Source: Paenibacillus tarimensis
Lineage (GTDB): Bacteria > Bacillota > Bacilli > Paenibacillales > Paenibacillaceae
Direction: 5' to 3'
Assembly: GCF_021532315.1 (NCBI RefSeq)
Contig: NZ_JAKGAO010000007.1
Span: 172,285 to 236,284 of the forward strand
Length of the DNA stretch: 64,000 nucleotides
The translations under genes were made by a program, and so were the position numbers. The notes beneath the pieces were generated by a model. The model searched no databases. It was not told where the DNA came from and worked only from the letters and a program-made list of their open reading frames with translations. Numbering within the stretch: the first letter of the stretch is position 1; each line of letters begins with the position of its first letter. Positions 1 through 8,381 of this stretch are shown piece after piece.

Positions 1-533
1 TGTATTTAACGAAGAATGGGTTTCAAGTCTCGGAGGCAGCGAATGGTCATGAAGCCCTGCAAGTGATCGAACGAGGTTCTTATGATTTAATCCTCTTGGA
101 TGTTATGCTGCCGGACATGGACGGATGGGAAGTGTGTAAGCGGGTGCGCCAGACGAAGCAAACGCCGATCATCATGCTGACGGCGCGTACAGAGACGAAA
201 GATAAGGTACAGGGCTTTACACTCGGAGCAGACGATTATGTCGTGAAGCCGTTCGAGCCGGATGAGTTGATCGCACGTATTTTTGCATTGCTTCGCCGTG
301 CGAACTCGAAGGAGACGGACCTTTTTCCTATAAGCCAGATTGAATACAACGATCTGTTAATCTCATCGGAAGCCAGGCAGGTGAAAGTCAAGGATCGGCC
401 GGTTGACTTCACTCCTAAGGAATTCGACCTTCTGCGCTTCCTTGCGGAGCACCCGAACCGAGCGTTTACACGCGATATCTGTCTGGAGCAGGTGTGGGGA
501 GAGGAGTTTTTTGGGGATACCCGTACCGTATGA
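1..533 (+). CDS. OmpR/PhoB-family response regulator, 5' end outside window and 3' end shortened
   Basis: The reading frame is open from the left window edge, so the first residues of the receiver domain are missing only because of the cut. The visible receiver part holds the phospho-acceptor region (LILLDVMLPDMDGWEV), the TAR switch threonine and the KPF lysine motif. A winged-helix domain follows (FTPKEFDLLRFLAEHPNRAF). The protein stops straight after GDTRTV, where OmpR-family members normally continue for about 25-30 residues through the recognition helix and wing. DNA binding is therefore probably lost or altered. The stop codon overlaps the ATG of a small membrane ORF (ATGA). No histidine kinase follows, which is unusual for such a pair. 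It may be a decaying gene or a 3' deletion junction. The neighbouring copC/copD suggest it once served metal sensing; that is inference. Confidence 0.8.
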   Translation, partial: YLTKNGFQVSEAANGHEALQVIERGSYDLILLDVMLPDMDGWEVCKRVRQTKQTPIIMLTARTETKDKVQGFTLGADDYVVKPFEPDELIARIFALLRRANSKETDLFPISQIEYNDLLISSEARQVKVKDRPVDFTPKEFDLLRFLAEHPNRAFTRDICLEQVWGEEFFGDTRTV

Positions 534-655
534 GTCCTTCCGGGAATATTTTTTGGATGACTATATTTCGGCTGTGCACCTTAATCGGGATTCCGGTTGC
601 CATCGCAGGTGTACTATATCTAATTTTCAAACGCAGAAAGGGAGATCCCAAATGA
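530..655 (+). CDS. Candidate 41-residue single-pass membrane peptide
   Basis: A 41-codon ORF starts at an ATG that overlaps the response-regulator stop (ATGA) and ends with a TGA that overlaps the ATG of the next gene (ATGA at 652-655). The product has one hydrophobic segment (LIGIPVAIAGVLYLIF, about residues 18-33) followed by a basic tail (KRRKGDPK), as in small Nin-Cout membrane peptides. No good ribosome binding site is visible, so expression would rely on translational coupling. I do not recognise the family. The alternative is the leftover 5' end of a deleted membrane gene such as the missing sensor kinase, captured by chance between two genes. Confidence 0.4.
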   Translation: MSPSGNIFWMTIFRLCTLIGIPVAIAGVLYLIFKRRKGDPK

Positions 656-1869
656 GATGGATGAATAAATTACTCGCTGTTATGCTTATCGCCCTATTAT
701 CTTTTCCGACAACCTTGTTGGCACATGGAACAGCAGAAGAGCACAAGAGGGAAGTATTGTGGACCAATATTCTGTTCTATGGCGCAATAAGTCTATTTGT
801 ATTACTAATTTTATTATTTTTTATTCTTAAATCGAAAGTCAATCAACTAGGAAATACAAAAAGCCAAGAAAACCGTATTCGGCGGACGAGGCTTGCCAAA
901 GCTGTTAACGCATTGAAATGGGGATCAATGGCTGCTTTCACTGCTGTTGTTGTGAGTGGTCTCGTTATGACCGGAAATCAACAAGATACAGAGATTTCAG
1001 GGCCGATGTTATTAGACGAAGTATCCATTCATCATGCTCACGGGATGAGCTACACACCGGATGGGAATAAGATATTCTTTGCGGTTCATGATGGATTGCG
1101 AGTGTACGAAGATGGACAGTGGATTCTTCCCGCTGGAGAGAAACATGACTATATGGGCTTTTCGATGGTGAATGACGGATTTTACAGCAGCGGGCATCCG
1201 GCGCCAGGCTCCAATAAGAAAAATCCGCTCGGAATCGTAAAGAGTACGGACGAAGGAGAGAGCTTTGAGACATTGGCGCTGTATGGAGAAATTGATTTTC
1301 ACGGGATGAGCGTCGGATATGAATCCCATGTGATATATGTCTTCAACCCTTCGCCGAACGAAAAAATGAGCGAAACGGGCCTTCACTACTCGACTGATGA
1401 AGCAAAGACGTGGACAAAGAGTGAGGGGAACGGGTTAGCCGGAAAACCCTCGGTACTGGCTGTCCATCCAACCAACCCGGCTGTAATGGCTGTCGGCACT
1501 GACCAAGGGATATTTGTGACCAAGGATTATGGCGATCAGTTTGAGACGCTAGAACCATCTCTGGAAGCGTCCGCTGTGTTCTTTAACGCACGTGGTGAAC
1601 TATATGCAGCAGGATTACGGCCAGAACCAATACTTGTCCGGATGGATGCCGAAATGAACGTGGCGAATGAAATTAACATTCCTGTCTTGAAGCAAGATGC
1701 AATCTCTTTTATTGGGCAAAGTCCGGTGAATCCGAAAGACATTTCCATTATGACCAACAATAATGATGTGTATGTTTCCGCAGATGAGGGCGGAAGCTGG
1801 ACGAATATTATGAAGCAAGGTAAAGCGGCATCCACAAACACTAAAGATCGCCCCAATTTACCGAGTTAA
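652..1869 (+). CDS. Secreted or membrane-anchored beta-propeller protein (F510_1955/sialidase-like repeat family)
   Basis: I start at ATG 652 because a signal-peptide-like segment follows at once (MNKLLAVMLIALLSFPTTLLA) and an AAAGGGAGA site precedes it; the upstream open frame has no plausible start. The 405-residue product has a His-containing extracellular stretch (AHGTAEEHKRE), a first membrane segment (about residues 40-58), a basic loop, and a second segment near residue 90. A long domain follows with repeated propeller-blade motifs such as HHAHGMSYTPDG, STDEGESFETL, YSTDEAKTW and SADEGGSW, typical of BNR/YCF48-like repeats. As far as I recall, such proteins are annotated as F510_1955-family glycosylhydrolases, but no catalytic residues can be assigned here. 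Being next to copC and copD, it may bind or sense metal outside the cell. Confidence 0.65.
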   Translation: MRWMNKLLAVMLIALLSFPTTLLAHGTAEEHKREVLWTNILFYGAISLFVLLILLFFILKSKVNQLGNTKSQENRIRRTRLAKAVNALKWGSMAAFTAVVVSGLVMTGNQQDTEISGPMLLDEVSIHHAHGMSYTPDGNKIFFAVHDGLRVYEDGQWILPAGEKHDYMGFSMVNDGFYSSGHPAPGSNKKNPLGIVKSTDEGESFETLALYGEIDFHGMSVGYESHVIYVFNPSPNEKMSETGLHYSTDEAKTWTKSEGNGLAGKPSVLAVHPTNPAVMAVGTDQGIFVTKDYGDQFETLEPSLEASAVFFNARGELYAAGLRPEPILVRMDAEMNVANEINIPVLKQDAISFIGQSPVNPKDISIMTNNNDVYVSADEGGSWTNIMKQGKAASTNTKDRPNLPS

Positions 1870-1936
1870 CACACGCAGAGAATATACAGCAGATGTATGG
1901 TAATCTGAAGGTATGTTTAAGAAGGGGTTGATTGAT

Positions 1937-2596
1937 GTGAAGAGGTATCTGAATTCAATGCTGCTGTTGATCTTGGCCTGTATCATCCTGCCAGTTACAG
2001 CAGAAGCTCATACCGGTTTAAAGTCATCTGTACCAGCGAGCGGGGAGACGGTGCAGACCGAGCTTTCAACAATCGAGATGGTCTTCAATACCAAGATAGA
2101 AGATCTAAGCTCATTCGATCTGCTTAGTGAAGACAACGAGAAGGTTCCGCTCCAGGAAGTCAGCGTTGAAGGGACCGTTATGACGGGCACACTTAATGAG
2201 GCGCTGCCGTCAGGCAGCTATAAGATCGAGTGGAAAATTGTTGGAGAGGATGGACACCCTATTAAGGGTGAAATTCCATTTAGTGTTCAGCTGCTTGAAG
2301 CTGAGGGTTTTGATAATACAGAAAATCCTGAATCTCCGGCAGATTCAAGCGGTGAACAGGCACCAACTTCTGCTGACGGGACAGTTGAACAGGCACCAAG
2401 TCCAGAAGATGGAACAGAACCTGCCGACCAAGCATCGGATTCTTCGAACGAGCAGGGTGAGGAGCAGGCTAATGCTCAAGATCAGCCTGACGGGAACCGC
2501 GAATTTCTCACTCCTGCGCTGATTATGATTTTGGCCGCTGCATGTTTAGCAGGCTTGGGTATTATTCTTTGGATTAGAGGAAGGGGCAAGGGCTAA
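1937..2596 (+). CDS. CopC-domain copper-binding protein with C-terminal membrane anchor
   Basis: GTG 1937 is preferred over the in-frame ATG 1913 because an AAGAAGGGG site lies at proper distance before the GTG, and the product then begins as a standard signal peptide cleaved at AEA|HTG. The mature protein starts with histidine, as CopC proteins do, where the N-terminal His takes part in copper binding. The CopC fold covers about residues 25-125, with the conserved ending EDGHPIKGEIPFSV, including the DGH motif. A long Glu/Pro/Ser-rich linker follows, then one membrane helix (LIMILAAACLAGLGIILWI) and a basic tail. The gene is two bases upstream of the copD-like gene. In B. subtilis YcnJ the two modules are fused; here they are separate. 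Confidence 0.85.
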   Translation: MKRYLNSMLLLILACIILPVTAEAHTGLKSSVPASGETVQTELSTIEMVFNTKIEDLSSFDLLSEDNEKVPLQEVSVEGTVMTGTLNEALPSGSYKIEWKIVGEDGHPIKGEIPFSVQLLEAEGFDNTENPESPADSSGEQAPTSADGTVEQAPSPEDGTEPADQASDSSNEQGEEQANAQDQPDGNREFLTPALIMILAAACLAGLGIILWIRGRGKG

Positions 2597-2598
2597 AG

Positions 2599-3702
2599 GT
2601 GTACGTTTTTCTGGAATCTTTAATGTATCTTAGTTTTTCCGTTCTCTTCGGTGCGTTTATTCTCGAAGCCATACCTGATAACCGTAAACCTGTCGTGACC
2701 GTTCCCAGGATATATATGACTGCATCCATTATCGGGATTATAGCAGGTTCAGGCGCGCAGGTAGTAAAGCTTATCATATTCTTTATGGTCGAATTAGGTT
2801 ATGATCTGGGCTTCGTTGTATTCCGTGTTCTTAGAGATTATGATATCGGCCATGGATGGTTGTGGACGCTAGTACTTGGGATTCTGCTGTATGTCTTGCT
2901 GCTGATGAAGATCGAGCCCGAGTACGCACAGCAAGTTCCTTATATTAAACTGGCTATTCTTGTCCTGCTCGTTGGCGCTCAAGGATGGGCGAGTCATGCC
3001 AAAGCCGTTACAGGAATGCCGGGATTCTGGTCGCATACCTTTCATCTGCTGGCGGTCACAGTATGGATCGGAATCGTAATTGTCATAGGCTGGTTCACCC
3101 TGCGTTCGCAGAACTGGCGGCAGTGGCTAGGCTGGATGACTCCGCTGTCGCTCCTCTGCCTCTCCATAACACTGATTGCGGGTTTCATGATGATGTTCGA
3201 TCTGGCTCCGAATTACCGTAATTCATGGGTGCTGGATTATGGGCAGGCCCTACTGCTTAAACACATCATGATAGTGCCGCTGCTTACGGTAGCAGGACTG
3301 AACAGTGTTTATCTGCGGAGTAAACTCAGACGCGTGCCGGATTACAATCCGCTCCCTGTTCTCAAGCTGGAATCGATGCTCGTGCTGCTGATTTTTGTTA
3401 CAACAGCCTATATGGGGCATCAGGAACCGCCGCATGATCTGGCAGAAACGCTGACGGAAAGTGAAGTGCATGTTGGGCCTTCGGCGTTGTTTACCTGGTT
3501 CTATCCGGGAGAGGTCTTCCCTGAGATGCAGGTTCAGCTTGCGGTAAACCTCACCAGCATTGTGCTGGCCACTGTGGCGTGTTTGAGTCTATTGCTAGGT
3601 GTATGGCTTGCCGGGAAACGGAAAGCGGTTGGCAAAGCTTTTGCCGCCTTCATTGTATGTATCCTTACGGGGTATCTGGCTGTCATGACTGCGATCAGTT
3701 GA
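2599..3702 (+). CDS. CopD-family copper transport membrane protein (YcnJ C-terminal module)
   Basis: The 367-residue polytopic protein starts with GTG two bases after copC, probably translationally coupled. About eight to nine hydrophobic segments are visible. Conserved CopD-like features include SHAKAV in a loop, the HTFHLLAVTVWIG helix, YGQALLLKHIMI, and the late KLESMLVLLIFVTTAYMG segment ending in a Pro-rich extracellular loop. CopD is thought to move copper across the membrane together with CopC. The gene closes the copper-type operon unless the tiny ORF at 3733 is real. Confidence 0.88.
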   Translation: MYVFLESLMYLSFSVLFGAFILEAIPDNRKPVVTVPRIYMTASIIGIIAGSGAQVVKLIIFFMVELGYDLGFVVFRVLRDYDIGHGWLWTLVLGILLYVLLLMKIEPEYAQQVPYIKLAILVLLVGAQGWASHAKAVTGMPGFWSHTFHLLAVTVWIGIVIVIGWFTLRSQNWRQWLGWMTPLSLLCLSITLIAGFMMMFDLAPNYRNSWVLDYGQALLLKHIMIVPLLTVAGLNSVYLRSKLRRVPDYNPLPVLKLESMLVLLIFVTTAYMGHQEPPHDLAETLTESEVHVGPSALFTWFYPGEVFPEMQVQLAVNLTSIVLATVACLSLLLGVWLAGKRKAVGKAFAAFIVCILTGYLAVMTAIS

Positions 3703-3732
3703 ATATCACCTTCCTAGAAGGGGAGATGGACG

Positions 3733-3810
3733 ATGGTCACAGCAGTATGGATTGCCGTTGGGCTTTGCCTGCTTGTTTCGGCGGGCTTTTTCTTCAAAAA
3801 GAAGAAGTAG
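3733..3810 (+). CDS. Candidate 25-residue membrane peptide
   Basis: A 26-codon ORF preceded by a strong AGAAGGGGAG site encodes a peptide that is almost entirely one hydrophobic helix (VWIAVGLCLLVSAGFFF) and ends in four lysines. It begins 30 bases after the copD stop and would be the last gene of the copper-type operon. Peptides of this layout often attach to or regulate membrane partners, but nothing here shows the partner. The ribosome binding site and the clean tail make it more than a chance ORF. Confidence 0.45.
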   Translation: MVTAVWIAVGLCLLVSAGFFFKKKK

Positions 3811-4048
3811 TTTTTTATTCTTAATAAAAAGCCTGTAGAATGCTCCTTGACCGAGGCGGGAAATCATAGTAGGGGCTGACTCGATGATAAAAAAATGCTT
3901 GGCGGCGAAATAGCGGTTGTTCCCTGGTAAGGGGGCAATCGCTTTTTGTTGTATGCCTAGAATGAGCGTCATCTTTGGGATGAAAGCCCGAGCGGGGGCT
4001 GACGAACGCCTACCCAGAGAAGCCGCGCTGAATCTGCAGGAGTCAGTA
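3811..4048. other. Intergenic stretch without a recognisable gene
   Basis: An AT-rich imperfect hairpin right after the 25-residue ORF (TTTTTATT/AATAAAAA near 3811-3831) could end transcription weakly. The rest shows no ORF with a ribosome binding site and no RNA motif that I recognise. Confidence 0.4.
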
Positions 4049-4075
4049 TTAACATACATACAGAATGTATGTTAA
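4049..4075. promoter_or_regulatory. TetR-type operator
   Basis: This is a perfect inverted repeat of 11 bases, TTAACATACAT and its complement, separated by 5 bases (ACAGA). It resembles known TetR/AcrR operators built on (T)ACATACAT/ATGTATG(T). It lies 35 bases before the glyoxalase start, and the TetR gene is the next gene downstream. The likely role is repression of the two-gene unit and autoregulation. Confidence 0.75.
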
Positions 4076-4109
4076 AATATTGATATCAAATATTGAGAGG
4101 GGTTTGACA

Positions 4110-4532
4110 ATGAAAGCATTTAGTTTTTATCCCGTCATATTAACAAGGCAGGTTGCCGCTACGACTTCATTTTACACGGAAAATTTTGAATTTGTTAAGG
4201 TCTTTGAGGCGGATTGGTATGTTAGTTTGAGAATGTCAGGCAATGAATTCCCATACGAGCTGGCCGTTCTGGATGCAACTCACCCCACCGTTCCCGAAGC
4301 CTACAGGACACAAGTTAAGGGGCTGATTCTTAACTTTGAAGTAGACGACGTAGATGCGGAATACGATCGTCTAATACGGGGGGCTAAGCTTCCCTTGGAA
4401 TTAGAGATCCGAAACGAGGATTTCGGTCAGCGGCATTTCATTACATCCGACCCCAACGGAGTCTTAATCGATGTGATTACTGTTATTCCTCCAACGGGCG
4501 ATTACAAGAGCCAATATATCGAAGTGAACTAG
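4110..4532 (+). CDS. VOC/glyoxalase-superfamily protein
   Basis: The start ATG 4110 has a GAGAGGGG site; an in-frame ATG at 4065 lies inside the operator palindrome and lacks a site. The 140-residue product shows the vicinal-oxygen-chelate layout: an N-terminal strand with a Tyr-rich helix ([15 protein letters not shown]), a middle region with [20 protein letters not shown], and the end [20 protein letters not shown], typical of glyoxalase, dioxygenase and bleomycin-resistance folds. Metal ligands cannot be assigned surely. The TetR neighbour and operator suggest induction by a small toxic compound, but the substrate is unknown. Confidence 0.8.
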   Translation: MKAFSFYPVILTRQVAATTSFYTENFEFVKVFEADWYVSLRMSGNEFPYELAVLDATHPTVPEAYRTQVKGLILNFEVDDVDAEYDRLIRGAKLPLELEIRNEDFGQRHFITSDPNGVLIDVITVIPPTGDYKSQYIEVN

Positions 4533-4569
4533 ACGAGAGCCTGACGGATGAACGAGGAGATAATTAATT

Positions 4570-5175
4570 ATGAGAAGAACCAAGGCGGAAACAAATGAAA
4601 CAATACTCAAATTGCTCAAAGTCGCTAGATTCCATTTTACCCGGTACGGCTATGTCGGTGCCGCTTTAGAATCGATTGTACAAGAAACAAACCTAACACG
4701 AGGGGCAGTATATCACCATTTTCGCAATAAGAAGGAGTTGTTCCGAGCCGTGTTGGAAGATGTAATGCGAGAGGTTGCAGAGAAGGTTGAGGAGGGGGCT
4801 TCTTCCAGCGGGGAACCCTGGCAACAGCTGTACATGGGTTGCCGGGCATTCATTATAACTGCCGTAGAAGAGCAAAGCAGGCGAATTATGTTAATCGACG
4901 GTCCAGCGATTCTAGGTTGGGGAAACTGGAGGGAGATGGATAAGAACCACTCCATGCGTTTATTAAGAGCACAACTCGGTGACATGCAGGAACAAGGATA
5001 CTTACGGCCAATGCCCCTTGATGCCTTGACCCATTTTATCTCGGGCGGGTTAAATGAGATCGCGCTCTGGCTTGCGAATGAACCCGCGCCCCAAAGCGCT
5101 TTGGACGAAGCGATGGGCAGCCTTGCCTTACTATTGGAAGGAATGAAACAACAAACAACTTTGCCTTCCCGGTGA
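4570..5175 (+). CDS. TetR/AcrR-family transcriptional regulator
   Basis: The product has 201 residues. The N-terminal three-helix DNA-binding domain is clear (ARFHFTRYGYVGAALESI, then LTRGAVYHHFRNKKELFRAV), followed by an all-helical ligand domain. AGGAG lies ten bases before the ATG. It is in one unit with the glyoxalase gene and probably binds the palindrome at 4049-4075. The ligand is unknown. Confidence 0.9.
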   Translation: MRRTKAETNETILKLLKVARFHFTRYGYVGAALESIVQETNLTRGAVYHHFRNKKELFRAVLEDVMREVAEKVEEGASSSGEPWQQLYMGCRAFIITAVEEQSRRIMLIDGPAILGWGNWREMDKNHSMRLLRAQLGDMQEQGYLRPMPLDALTHFISGGLNEIALWLANEPAPQSALDEAMGSLALLLEGMKQQTTLPSR

Positions 5176-5426
5176 AAATGCAGGATCCTATGAATGACGA
5201 AGGAAGGCGCACGAGGGAGTAGAAAGAGGAGGGTGGGCAAAGTTGAGCAATTCATAACGCACAGAAATCCTCTTGAAGGCCTCAGGGCGGAGTTGTTCTA
5301 TGCCCGGCCTTCATATGGATGGGATTGGAAATCCGAGGGGGCTAGCGTTACTATTAAGGAGGGGCGAGTGACTCTCTCATCGTCCCTATTCCCCCGGTTA
5401 TCCCGAATGAAAAGAGGAACGCCTTC

Positions 5427-6506
5427 ATGCCAATTAAAGAGATTTTCGTGATCCGCTGCATTTCCTGTCTGAGCGTTGTTCTGCTGCATGTTCTCTCCTT
5501 GGTCCTGATGCTGCATGCCGAACAGCTGGCGGGCGTCTCGCATACGATTGACTCACTACGCACGCTGCTGATGTTCAGCACGCCAGCGTTCATCTTCATC
5601 TCCGAGTTCCTGCTGGCCCGTTCCTATCCGGACGGGGTGCCGAAGGGGTTCTTGGCGAAACGCGGCCAAGTGATCTTCATTCCGTTCCTGTTTATCGCGG
5701 CTCTCGACGCCTTGATGATGACGAGCGCGGCCGAATCGGGCCTCACGGTCAGCGCTTATATGGAGAAGCTGGCGCAGAACGTGCTGCTGGGGAATTTCAT
5801 CGGTTATTTCATCCTGGTCATCTTTCAATTCTATATCCTGCATATCCTCTTGCATTCCTTCTTGAGACAGGCCTCGCCCAAAGGGGTTCTGACTGTATCC
5901 TTCCTGGTAACAGCTGCTTATTTAAGTTATTTTACTTGGGTGGTTCCTCCAAAATCCGATACCGTATTTCCATTCTTCTGGGTTCCATTCCCCGGCTGGC
6001 TGTTCTACTTCTGTCTGGCATATTACTGCGGCAGAGAATACGAGACCTTCCTCCAGATGCTGGAGAGGTACCGGCGGGTGCTGTACGGCTCCGTCACCGT
6101 CTTGGCTGTCGTGGTCGTAGCGGTATCCTATTACGGGAATATCGGTATGATCAGCTCGAAGCGCCCTGATATTTTGCTGTATTCCACGTGTATGATCTGT
6201 CTTTTCTTTCATGTCTTCTCCACGTTAAGGAATGTACCGAAAATCATCATGACGATCAGCAACTATTCCTTTTCCATCTATCTGCTGCACTTCTACTTCA
6301 TGAGTATCGGGTATGTGGTGCTGACCAGTACCCCCGCTATTCCGGCTCTAGCGGCATTCCTGCTGGTGTTCGCTGCAAGTGTTGTCGGCCCGGTCCTCCT
6401 CTCGTGGGCGCTGAACAAGCTGCGGTACGGCTATCTGTTTGTCGGTAAGATCTATCAGCCGAAGCGGCTGGAGAGGACAGCGGACAAGCGGGAGACCGCC
6501 GGTTAG
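5427..6506 (+). CDS. Acyltransferase-3 family membrane protein
   Basis: The 359-residue protein has about ten hydrophobic segments. It starts with a typical acyltransferase-3 entry helix (IKEIFVIRCISCLSVVLLHV), whose Arg and His match the family's conserved catalytic region, and has the late SNYSFSIYLLHFYFM motif. It resembles B. subtilis YfiQ-type proteins that add acyl groups to surface sugars. An AGAGGA site precedes the ATG. No partner genes adjoin it, so the acceptor is unknown. Confidence 0.8.
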   Translation: MPIKEIFVIRCISCLSVVLLHVLSLVLMLHAEQLAGVSHTIDSLRTLLMFSTPAFIFISEFLLARSYPDGVPKGFLAKRGQVIFIPFLFIAALDALMMTSAAESGLTVSAYMEKLAQNVLLGNFIGYFILVIFQFYILHILLHSFLRQASPKGVLTVSFLVTAAYLSYFTWVVPPKSDTVFPFFWVPFPGWLFYFCLAYYCGREYETFLQMLERYRRVLYGSVTVLAVVVVAVSYYGNIGMISSKRPDILLYSTCMICLFFHVFSTLRNVPKIIMTISNYSFSIYLLHFYFMSIGYVVLTSTPAIPALAAFLLVFAASVVGPVLLSWALNKLRYGYLFVGKIYQPKRLERTADKRETAG

Positions 6507-6641
6507 GAATCGGATGCCGTACTATGTGGGATGCTGATATTTCGCTCATTAACTCGTATATCGGCGCTATAGTTAGCGGAGACTTGGTTTTTCTGCGGGA
6601 GATGAAGGGGCAGCGGCCTTAAGGGACAGGAGGCGAGGCTT

Positions 6642-6851
6642 GTGAGCAGGTCAGGCGGGATAATAGAGTACGTGCTGCCTAATCCCTTATCATTCCCCTC
6701 CTTTATCACGCTTGGTCCGGATGGGGAGATAACCGAATATGAAATTCCCACCGCCAGTGCGGAGCCTCATGGTATCGCCATTAGCTCTAGCGGTGAGATC
6801 TGGTTCGCTGAGGAGTGCGACAAGATTGGCCGTCTTCGGGTATCTGGCTGA
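6642..6851 (+). pseudogene. Remnant of virginiamycin B lyase (Vgb-like) gene
   Basis: The GTG at 6642 has an AGGAGG site and opens a 69-codon frame. The end of the product (TEYEIPTASAEPHGIAISSS, then GEIWFAEECDKIGRL) matches the signature blade of Vgb-type streptogramin lyases, which are about 290-300 residues long. The frame seems to join an early piece to the last blade, so most of the propeller is deleted. It cannot be active. The match is from memory of the family, not from a search. Confidence 0.6.
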
Positions 6852-6873
6852 ATGATTATACGGCCGCTGCAAT

Positions 6874-6943
6874 GGAGTAGCTGTCTTGCTGCTGCTTACC
6901 GCCCTGTATCCGGCCAATGTCTACGCAGCCCGCAAGAAAGCTT
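6874..6943 (+). pseudogene. Possible DoxX-family gene remnant
   Basis: In the frame from 6874 the translation reads GVAVLLLLTALYPANVYAA, which resembles the conserved helix and PANVYMA motif of DoxX-like membrane proteins. No start or flanking domain remains. Together with the adjacent Vgb remnant it marks this stretch as gene debris. Confidence 0.3.
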
Positions 6944-6971
6944 GCAGCGGTGGTATATGCTGCAGGGTCAT

Positions 6972-7006
6972 GGAGAGACGTCCTTCTTGCTTAGGGACGC
7001 CTCTCC
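6972..7006. repeat. Inverted repeat downstream of the MATE gene
   Basis: Arms of 12 bases (GGAGAGACGTCC and GGACGCCTCTCC) pair with one mismatch around an 11-base loop. There is no T tract on either strand, so terminator function for the minus-strand operon that ends at 7041 is uncertain. Confidence 0.4.
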
Positions 7007-7040
7007 AAGGACACCCGGCGGCGGTACTCGTTATCTTGTA

Positions 7041-8381
7041 TTAGTTGAGCCTTCTGAACAGATGCGGAGTATACATAACCAGAAATCCGGATCTTCCCAC
7101 CGCAAACAACAGAAACGACAGCCAAAGCCCGTTGTTGCCATAAGACGGAACGAGGATGACGATGGCGAGCAGATATAAGACCAGTGAGATCAGCATGGAG
7201 TTGCGGACGGGATAGGTCAGTGTCATTCCTGTAAACACACCGTAGAAAACAAGGCCTGCACCGGCGCTCAGCGGAAACCAGATCAGCCAGTGGCTGTATG
7301 TGCCCGCGATCTCTTGCACGGCAGCATGCTCCGTAAACAAGGCAACCAGCGGCCGGTTAAGCCATCCATACAGGACGCTGATGAATAATGCTACGGCAGC
7401 AGTCCACATCCAGGAAAGCTTGAGCGTTCTTCTTAACAGCGGAATGCTGCCAGATCCGCGGGCTTGCCCGGCAAGGATGCTGCTGGCATTGCCGAAGCCA
7501 TCGAAGAAATAAGCCATCATATAATGCAGTTGCAGCAGAATCGCGTTGGCAGCCAGCACTTCTGTTCCAAGTCCGGCACTCTGCGACGTGAACAGATTGA
7601 ACATGGCAAGCAGGCAGGCGGTTCGGATCATCAGGTCGCTGTTGGTCGATATGATTCTCTTCCACTGCGAGCCTTGGAACCACTGCTTCCATTCGGACGT
7701 CTTGTTCTGGCGCCACTGCTTCCATATCTGTGAACGAAGAACCAGTATGATTCCGAATGCGCATCCCAGCGCTTCAGCAATCAAGGTAGCAGCCGCCGCT
7801 CCGGCAACGTTCCAATGAAACACCTGAATGAAGAGCAGGTCGAGCATAATATTAAACACATTCATAGAGATCTGCACGAACAGCGTTTCCTTCAAACGGG
7901 ACAAGCCTATCAGCCAGCCGACAAGAACATAATTCACGAGTGTCAGCGGCGCGCCCCATATCCGGATATCGAAGTACTGAACCGCTTGAGCGGCGACATC
8001 CGGCTCGGGTCCTATAACATAAAGGGCCGCAGCAAGAAGCGGCTTTTGCAGCGCAATGAAGGTCATCGCGATTAGTAAGGCGATCATTAACGGACGGACA
8101 AGAGCAGCGATTCCCTCAGCCTGATTCCCCGATCCCGCCGCCTGTGCCGTGAATGCGGACGTGCTCACTCTGAGGAACCCGAACAGCCAGTATAAGGTAT
8201 TGAAGATAAGCGTTCCGACAGCAATGCCTCCCAGATAGGCCGGGTTGTTCAAATGACCAATGATGGCCGTGTCCGCCGCCCCGAGCAGCGGGGTGGTAAT
8301 GTTCGATATCGTCAGCGGCAGGGCCAAGGCCAAGTATGCCCGGTGGGAGGGGAGTTGAGATGACCGGTTCGTGTTTATCAT
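7041..8381 (-). CDS. MATE-family efflux transporter (DinF-like)
   Basis: The 446-residue protein has twelve hydrophobic segments. The N-terminal half has LALPLTISNITTPLLGAADTAIIGHL, a classic MATE start with the conserved Asp, and LRVSTSAFTAQAAG; DinF-type spacing is seen in the second half. The start ATG overlaps the stop of the upstream ABC ATPase (ATGA), so it is the last gene of the minus-strand importer operon. In staphylococcal cnt operons the gene in this position encodes an exporter for the metallophore, though an MFS one. A matching role here is inference. Drug or toxin export is the alternative. Confidence 0.88.
   Translation of the reverse strand: MINTNRSSQLPSHRAYLALALPLTISNITTPLLGAADTAIIGHLNNPAYLGGIAVGTLIFNTLYWLFGFLRVSTSAFTAQAAGSGNQAEGIAALVRPLMIALLIAMTFIALQKPLLAAALYVIGPEPDVAAQAVQYFDIRIWGAPLTLVNYVLVGWLIGLSRLKETLFVQISMNVFNIMLDLLFIQVFHWNVAGAAAATLIAEALGCAFGIILVLRSQIWKQWRQNKTSEWKQWFQGSQWKRIISTNSDLMIRTACLLAMFNLFTSQSAGLGTEVLAANAILLQLHYMMAYFFDGFGNASSILAGQARGSGSIPLLRRTLKLSWMWTAAVALFISVLYGWLNRPLVALFTEHAAVQEIAGTYSHWLIWFPLSAGAGLVFYGVFTGMTLTYPVRNSMLISLVLYLLAIVILVPSYGNNGLWLSFLLFAVGRSGFLVMYTPHLFRRLN

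Noticed and set aside
5240-5426. T-box-like leader before the acyltransferase
   Set aside because: No T-box consensus or following terminator, and an acyltransferase is not a usual T-box target.
5194-5451. 85-codon open frame before the acyltransferase gene
   Set aside because: Its composition looks non-coding, it overlaps the acyltransferase start in another frame, and it has no convincing ribosome binding site.
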